From a bacterium (GTDB lineage Bacteria; CG03): a stretch of 10,616 nucleotides of DNA. The notes beneath the pieces are model-generated. The model was not told where the DNA came from, ran no database searches, and was given only the letters and a program-made list of their open reading frames with translations. Numbering within the stretch: the first letter of the stretch is position 1; each line of letters begins with the position of its first letter. The stretch lies in contig VMTI01000188.1 of NCBI GenBank assembly GCA_013791675.1, positions 1 through 10,616 on the forward strand. The letters are read 5' to 3'. Positions 6,432-10,616 of the stretch are shown in pieces. A program made the translations under genes and the position numbers.

Positions 6432-6450
6432 ATCCTCGCTTGCTGAGGAT
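6432..6450 (+). other. Small stem-loop just upstream of the rarA ribosome site
   Basis: ATCCTC (6432-6437) and GAGGAT (6445-6450) form a perfect 6-bp stem around a 7-nt loop. It ends 5 bases before the AAAGGA ribosome-binding sequence (6455-6460) of rarA and does not include it. No T-run follows. Its purpose is unknown; it may keep the initiation region open or be an accessory hairpin of the terminator. Confidence 0.4.
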
Positions 6451-6467
6451 TGATAAAGGATTTTGGA

Positions 6468-7694
6468 ATGAAAACAAAGAAGGACGAAATACAGCCGCTT
6501 TCGTGGCGGCTTGTGCCGGATTCGTTTGACGGATTCCGCGGGCAGGAACATCTTTTTTCACCGGGCGCTCCGCTTCGGGAAATGATTAACAAAGGCAGTT
6601 TTATGTCTTCTCTTCTCTGGGGCCCGCCGGGCACGGGAAAGACGGCTTTTTCCAGGTTTATATCCGACAAATTAAAATACAAGCTGGTTTTTATCAACGC
6701 CGTCACTTCGGATATCGCCAAGATTCGGGATATATTGAAAGTCGCGGATTTTGAAAAAGCTAAAGTGGAGACGCTGTTGGTCGTTGATGAGATAGAGCAT
6801 TTCAGCCGTTCTCAGCAGAATGTTTTTCTGCCCTGCACCGAGAAAGGGGATATCAAACTAGTGGGAATAAGTTTTGAAAACCCGTATTACCGGATGAACA
6901 CAGCGCTTCTTTCGCGCCTGAAAGTTTTTGAATTTAAAGCTCTGTCGGTTAAAGACACTGAGTTAATTTTGGAAAACGCGCTGAAATCAAAGGATGGCTA
7001 CGCGGGCAAAATTAAAATCAGCGCCGAGGCCTCGGATATGCTTATCAGGGAAGCCGGCGGCGACGCGAGAAAACTTCTGAATTTACTTGAAATGATGGTT
7101 CTATCGGCTAAGGGAAAAACAGTAACCGAAGAAGCTGCCCGCAAAGCTTTTTCCGGCGGGCTTAAGTATGATAAAAACGATCATTATGAAATGATATCAG
7201 CTTTTATAAAAAGCGTGAGGGGCTCATCCCCCGACGCCGCGCTATACTGGATGGCCTGTATGCTGAAAGGCGGCGAAGACCCCCGTTTCATAGCCCGGCG
7301 CCTGATGATACTGGCTTCTGAAGACATAGGAAACGCCGACCCCGGGGCTTTGGGACTCGCTGTTTCCGCGATGACGGCTGTTGAATCCGTGGGTATGCCG
7401 GAGGCGAGGATTATTCTCGCGCAGGCCGTCATTTATTGCTCAATGACGCACAAGAGCAACGCGTGCTATGAAGCTATTTCCGCGGCGGAAAAAATAGCGG
7501 AAGAAGCCCGCCCCGAGGTGCCCCGCCATCTTACCCGAGCGGGAGCCGCGGACTATTTATATCCCCATAATTACGGGGGCTGGGCGGATCAGGAATACAG
7601 CGGCATAAAAAAGAAAATTTATAAAAGCAGAAAAAAAGGTTTTGAAAAGGAGTTGGACAGGATACATGAAGATGTCCGGAAAAGAGCCGCTTAG
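6468..7694 (+). CDS. rarA: RarA/MgsA-family AAA+ ATPase (replication-associated recombination protein)
   Basis: RarA is a cytoplasmic clamp-loader-like ATPase that acts at stalled replication forks. I chose the ATG at 6468 because AAGGA (6456-6460) lies 7 nt upstream; a TTG at 6450 is in frame but poorly placed. The protein then has 408 residues, close to the usual 420-450. Visible elements are Walker A GPPGTGKT (52-59), Walker B VVDEIE (105-110), QQNVFLP (116-122), arginine-finger segment ALLSR (146-150) and sensor 2 GGDARKLLN (198-206). The family-specific C-terminal part contains HYEMISAFIKSVRGSSPDAA (239-258), GGEDPRFIARR and ASEDIGNADP. The usual Walker B DEIH reads DEIE here, and the sensor-1 segment ATTENP reads ISFENP. 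5-FCL overlaps its 3' end. Confidence 0.93.
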   Translation: MKTKKDEIQPLSWRLVPDSFDGFRGQEHLFSPGAPLREMINKGSFMSSLLWGPPGTGKTAFSRFISDKLKYKLVFINAVTSDIAKIRDILKVADFEKAKVETLLVVDEIEHFSRSQQNVFLPCTEKGDIKLVGISFENPYYRMNTALLSRLKVFEFKALSVKDTELILENALKSKDGYAGKIKISAEASDMLIREAGGDARKLLNLLEMMVLSAKGKTVTEEAARKAFSGGLKYDKNDHYEMISAFIKSVRGSSPDAALYWMACMLKGGEDPRFIARRLMILASEDIGNADPGALGLAVSAMTAVESVGMPEARIILAQAVIYCSMTHKSNACYEAISAAEKIAEEARPEVPRHLTRAGAADYLYPHNYGGWADQEYSGIKKKIYKSRKKGFEKELDRIHEDVRKRAA

Positions 7695-8238
7695 AATGCG
7701 GGGACGCGACCTGAGAAAGCGCATTGAAAACGCCGAGGCATTGAGCGGAATAATATGCGAAAAAATAATGCGCTGGAATTTATTTGCCGAAGCGCGCAGG
7801 ATTATGAGCTATTATCCTTTTGATGGGGAAGCTGATATACAGAAAGTTAATAAGGCGGCCGCGCGCTCCGGTGAACTTTATTTGCCGTCTGTTGTGTCGG
7901 TGGCGGGAATATCGTCAATTTCGGCGAAGAGATTTTTTGAGGGAGCTGTCTGCGTCACGGGGAAATACGGCATAAGCGAACCCCCGCATGGCGCTCCCGT
8001 CATAAAGCCGGAAGACATTGAACTTATTTTTGTGCCGGGAATAGTGTTCAGCCGAACAGGGGAGAGGATAGGTTTCGGGAGCGGCTATTATGACCGCTTT
8101 CTGAGCTCCTGCGTTTCCGCGGTGAAAGCCGGCGTGTGTTTTGAAGCGCAAATAGAGGGAAATTTTAAGACGGAAGACAGCGACGTGAAGATGGATTTTG
8201 TGATTACGGAAAAAAGAATTTATGGGGAGGAAAAATGA
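7672..8238 (+). CDS. ygfA: 5-formyltetrahydrofolate cyclo-ligase
   Basis: This enzyme converts 5-formyltetrahydrofolate plus ATP to 5,10-methenyltetrahydrofolate, returning a dead-end folate to one-carbon metabolism. From the ATG at 7672 it has 188 residues, within the usual 180-200. Signatures are YPFDGEAD (48-55), KYGISEP (98-104), VPGIVFS (121-127) and the ATP/Mg loop RIGFGSGYYDRFL (132-144), with MDFVITE near the end. The start is uncertain: ATGs at 7666 and 7696 and a TTG at 7642 are in frame. AGGA at 7659-7662 best suits 7672, and that start keeps the N-terminal KEPLR segment typical of the family. It overlaps rarA by 23 bp and rny by 4 bp, implying one transcript. The pairing with a 6S-like RNA upstream recalls ssrS-ygfA in Proteobacteria. 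Confidence 0.93.
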   Translation: MSGKEPLRMRGRDLRKRIENAEALSGIICEKIMRWNLFAEARRIMSYYPFDGEADIQKVNKAAARSGELYLPSVVSVAGISSISAKRFFEGAVCVTGKYGISEPPHGAPVIKPEDIELIFVPGIVFSRTGERIGFGSGYYDRFLSSCVSAVKAGVCFEAQIEGNFKTEDSDVKMDFVITEKRIYGEEK

Positions 8239-9764
8239 ATATTATTTTAGGGGTTATAGCGGGATTTGTCATGGGCGCGCTGCCTGTGTATGTTCTTTAC
8301 AGAAGCGCGATGAAAAAGAAAAGTGCGGGAATAATAAAAAAAGCCGAAGGTGACGCGGCTGTTATACGCGAAAACGCGGTTCGTGAAAACGAGAAAAAAC
8401 TCAAAGAAAAAGAGGAAGAATTCATGAGCCGGCTGCGCGGCAAACAAAGCACGATGGATAAAAAAGAAAATGAGCTATCGTTAAAAACGGCTGAGATTGA
8501 CGGTAAAATCAGGGATTTCGAACAGAAGCAGAGAGAGGTGGAAAACGGCAGAAGAGACTGCGAGAGGAAAGAAAAACTGCTCAGAATGAAGGAAGAGGAG
8601 TTATCGGGAAAACTTTCATTGCAAAAGGAACTGCTTCAGAAAGCCGCGCATATGTCGCCGGAAGAGGCCAAGAAAATTCTTATTTCATCCATGGAAGATG
8701 AGGCAAGAAAGGACGCGCACAAACTTATAGGCGATATTATTAAACAGGCGGAAATTGACGCCGCCGAAAAAGTGAGAGGCATAATAGCCACCGCTATTCA
8801 AAAAGCGTCTACGGATGAGGTGCAGGCTTTGACCACAACCGTGGTACAGATTAAAAATGATGATTTGAAAGGCAGGATTATCGGCAAAGAGGGAAGGAAT
8901 ATAAAAGCTTTTGAGGCGGCCACAGGCGTCGAGCTTATTGTGGATGACAGCCCCGGCGTGATTACATTATCAAGTTTTGACGGAGTCCGGCGTTATGCGG
9001 GCGCGCTGACACTTGAAAAACTTATTGCCGACGGCCGAATACACCCCGGAAGAATAGAGGAGCTTGCCAAAAAATCCCAGGAGGAAGCCCAGGCGCATAT
9101 AAAGGAAACAGGCCGAAAAACGGTGCAGGTTTTGGGAATAAAAGACATTAAGGATAATCTCATAGAAATGCTCGGGCGTATGGAATTCCGGTTTTCCTAC
9201 GGGCAGAATATTCTCAGGCATTCAATGGAAGTGGCCAAGATAGCGAAAGCTATGGCTTTTGAAATAGGAGCGGACCCCATTTTAGCCGCGCGAGCCGGAC
9301 TTCTGCATGACATAGGCAAAGCTCTGCCCGGTGAAGTTGACGGGAGCCATGCCATTTTAGGGGCGGAGTTTCTTGAAAATAACGGCGAGTCGGCTAAGGT
9401 TGTCAACGCCGTGAGGGCTCATCATGAAGAGTCTCCTTTTGAAACGGTTGAGGCCGTTCTCGTCGCGGCCGCCGACGCTTTGTCGGCGACACGTCCCGGA
9501 GCGAGAATGGAGTCAGTCGAGCATTATTTCCAGAGGATTCAGAAAATAGAAGAAATCGCTATGCTTTTTGAGGGCGTGGAGAGGGCTTACGCCATTTCCG
9601 CGGGCCGCGAGGTCAGGGTTATTGTGCAGCCCGAAAAAATAACCGAAGCTAACGCGCCTGTGGTCGCCAGAGAAATCGCTCAGAAGATAGCCAGAGAAGT
9701 GGAATATCCCGGACAGCTGAAGGTGTCGCTTATAAGGGAGCAGAGATGGAGCGAACTCGCATGA
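8235..9764 (+). CDS. rny: Ribonuclease Y
   Basis: RNase Y is a membrane-anchored endoribonuclease that starts bulk mRNA decay in bacteria lacking, or not relying on, RNase E. The 509-residue protein shows the canonical order. One N-terminal membrane segment (about 3-22) is followed by basic residues. Next is a long charged coiled coil (about 33-190), then a KH RNA-binding domain (about 205-265) with the GKEG loop at 217-220. The HD domain (about 325-420) has catalytic H358-D359 in LLHDIGKA, plus H329 (LRHSMEVA), H372 (GSHA), H396/H397 and D414 (AADALSATRPGAR). The C-terminal domain ends near YPGQLKVSLIRE. The length matches the usual 510-520. The start overlaps the preceding stop (ATGA at 8235-8238), and ymdB follows in the same manner. 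Confidence 0.98.
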   Translation: MNIILGVIAGFVMGALPVYVLYRSAMKKKSAGIIKKAEGDAAVIRENAVRENEKKLKEKEEEFMSRLRGKQSTMDKKENELSLKTAEIDGKIRDFEQKQREVENGRRDCERKEKLLRMKEEELSGKLSLQKELLQKAAHMSPEEAKKILISSMEDEARKDAHKLIGDIIKQAEIDAAEKVRGIIATAIQKASTDEVQALTTTVVQIKNDDLKGRIIGKEGRNIKAFEAATGVELIVDDSPGVITLSSFDGVRRYAGALTLEKLIADGRIHPGRIEELAKKSQEEAQAHIKETGRKTVQVLGIKDIKDNLIEMLGRMEFRFSYGQNILRHSMEVAKIAKAMAFEIGADPILAARAGLLHDIGKALPGEVDGSHAILGAEFLENNGESAKVVNAVRAHHEESPFETVEAVLVAAADALSATRPGARMESVEHYFQRIQKIEEIAMLFEGVERAYAISAGREVRVIVQPEKITEANAPVVAREIAQKIAREVEYPGQLKVSLIREQRWSELA

Positions 9765-10528
9765 GGGTTTTATTTATAGGCGATATTTTTGCCGGAGCTG
9801 GGAGAAAAATTCTCGCGGAATGCCTTCCCCTCATTTTTGAGACGGAAAAACCGGATTTTGTCGTAGCCAATGCCGAGAATGCCGCCGGAGGAAAAGGCCT
9901 GACGGGAAAAACGGCGGATGAAATTTTCGCTTCCGGCGTTGATGTCATAACTTTGGGAGACCACGCATGGGACAGGAGAGAAATTTTTGAAATTATAGAT
10001 GACCCCCGCATTTTAAGGCCGCTCAATCTGCCCGAGGGAAATCCGGGGCGAGGTATGGGCATGTATACAAAAGGGGATAAAAAACTTTGCGTGGCTGTTC
10101 TCATGGGCAGAACTTTTATAGAAAAGCCTATGGATTGTCCTTTCCGGGCGGCGGCAAAACAAAAATTTGAGGAGGCTGCTCTTATTGATTTTCACGCGGA
10201 GGCAACGTCCGAAAAAATCGCGATGAAGTGGTTTCTCGCCGGACGCGTTTCCGCCGTCTTAGGCACGCACACGCATATACCAACTGATGACGCTGTCATT
10301 GAAAAAGGCACAGCTTACATAACCGACTGCGGCATGACTGGGCCGTATGATTCTGTAATCGGCGTTGATAAAAATATAATAATAAAACGCTTCCTCACCG
10401 GAATGTCCGCGCGTTTTGAGGCGGCTTACGGCGACGTTCAGTTTCACGGCGTGCTCGTGGATATAGAAGGAAAAAAGGCTGTCGGCATCCGAAAAATAAT
10501 TTACAAAGAAGCTGATTTGCAAAAATAA
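9761..10528 (+). CDS. ymdB: YmdB-family metallophosphoesterase
   Basis: YmdB is a cytoplasmic dinuclear-metal phosphodiesterase. In Bacillus it hydrolyses 2',3'-cyclic nucleotides and affects biofilm and motility decisions, and it commonly sits beside rny. I start at the ATG at 9761 because the family begins MRVLFIGDI. It overlaps the rny stop (ATGA) and has GGAG at 9748-9751. An in-frame ATG at 9746 would add five residues. The 255-residue product keeps D8 (GDIFAGAGR), E39-N40 (VANAENAAGGKG), H68, H145, H170 and H172 (GTHTHIPTDD), then ITDCGMTGPYDSVIG. The usual metal-bridging Asn in the GNH motif is Asp67 here (ITLGDHAWD). Otherwise the fold and length (about 260) are standard. Confidence 0.95.
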   Translation: MRVLFIGDIFAGAGRKILAECLPLIFETEKPDFVVANAENAAGGKGLTGKTADEIFASGVDVITLGDHAWDRREIFEIIDDPRILRPLNLPEGNPGRGMGMYTKGDKKLCVAVLMGRTFIEKPMDCPFRAAAKQKFEEAALIDFHAEATSEKIAMKWFLAGRVSAVLGTHTHIPTDDAVIEKGTAYITDCGMTGPYDSVIGVDKNIIIKRFLTGMSARFEAAYGDVQFHGVLVDIEGKKAVGIRKIIYKEADLQK

Positions 10529-10538
10529 TGGGAAGGGG

Positions 10539-10616
10539 ATGAGAGAGAAGACAATTTCAAAACTTCTTGACTATTTTTTTGGCAACCGGGACTATCATGG
10601 CGAAGTGGACAGAGCG
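10539..10616 (+). CDS. N-terminal end of an unidentified protein (partial)
   Basis: An ATG at 10539, 10 bp after the ymdB stop, opens a frame that runs off the right edge after 26 codons. The peptide begins MREKTISKLLDYFFGNRDY. A purine-rich GGAAGGGG (10531-10538) directly abuts the ATG, a close but usable ribosome site. I do not recognise the family. It does not look like the N-terminus of XseA, which often follows ymdB in related gene clusters. Position suggests cotranscription with rny-ymdB. Confidence 0.6.
   Translation, partial: MREKTISKLLDYFFGNRDYHGEVDRA

Noticed and set aside
6450..6467. TTG at 6450 as the rarA start
   Set aside because: The only purine-rich match, GAGG, lies 1-2 nt away, and the TTG overlaps the 3' arm of a stem-loop. 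The ATG at 6468 has AAGGA at the right distance.
7642..7671. TTG at 7642 or ATG at 7666 as the 5-FCL start
   Set aside because: The TTG would add ten residues unlike the family and increase overlap with rarA; the ATG at 7666 has worse spacing to AGGA than 7672. Neither can be fully excluded.
8247..8447. Minus-strand Phe-rich ORF opposite the rny N-terminus
   Set aside because: Phe/Leu-rich antisense of a Lys/Glu-rich coiled coil; a shadow of the rny frame.
1..10616. CRISPR arrays, tRNA/rRNA genes, IS elements, phage or defence genes
   Set aside because: No regularly spaced repeats, cloverleaf or rRNA sequence, transposase or integrase motifs were seen on either strand.

Overview
The window is a compact stretch of bacterial core genome, almost all coding on the + strand. 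It uses the standard bacterial code, with TAA, TGA and TAG all serving as stops. I see no phage, transposase, CRISPR, tRNA or rRNA signature. The organism is a bacterium with moderate GC that has RNase Y, YmdB, ZapA and a cysteine-containing PheS. The gene order rplT-pheS-pheT-(coiled coil)-zapA-[6S-like RNA]-rarA-5-FCL-rny-ymdB is a translation/cell-division/RNA-turnover block that recurs, in variants, in several Gram-negative-type phyla. My guess is a deep-branching or candidate phylum of the Elusimicrobiota/Omnitrophota kind, but this is a low-confidence inference and not a taxonomic assignment.

Layout. Bases 1-310 are AT-rich (about 32% GC by my count over 1-300). They hold the tail of an unidentified gene and a doubtful 58-aa ORF, then a duplicated ribosome-binding/start motif. 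A DEAD-box RNA helicase follows (311-1498). A spacer of about 210 bp contains a good sigma70-type promoter and leads to rplT, pheS and pheT (1711-5440), the L20/phenylalanyl-tRNA synthetase operon. infC and rpmI, which commonly precede rplT, are not here. After pheT, a near-consensus promoter sits so close to the next start codon that the mRNA for a ZauP/ZapB-like coiled-coil protein should be leaderless. zapA overlaps that gene by 4 bp.

Between zapA and rarA (6103-6467) there is a pair of adjacent palindromes (6118-6156). Next comes a strongly self-complementary stretch (6258-6397) ending in an intrinsic terminator (6396-6424). From position and foldability I propose it is a 6S-type RNA, or another structured RNA.

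The right half is a tightly coupled cluster: rarA (AAA+ replication-fork ATPase), 5-formyltetrahydrofolate cyclo-ligase, rny (RNase Y) and ymdB (metallophosphoesterase). Neighbouring genes overlap by 4-23 bp. The first 26 codons of an unidentified gene close the window. Functionally the window joins translation (L20, PheRS), Z-ring assembly (ZapA and partner), RNA metabolism (DEAD helicase, RNase Y, a possible 6S RNA), fork maintenance (RarA) and folate salvage. The least ordinary parts are the structured RNA, the leaderless coiled-coil gene, and active-site substitutions in RarA and YmdB.
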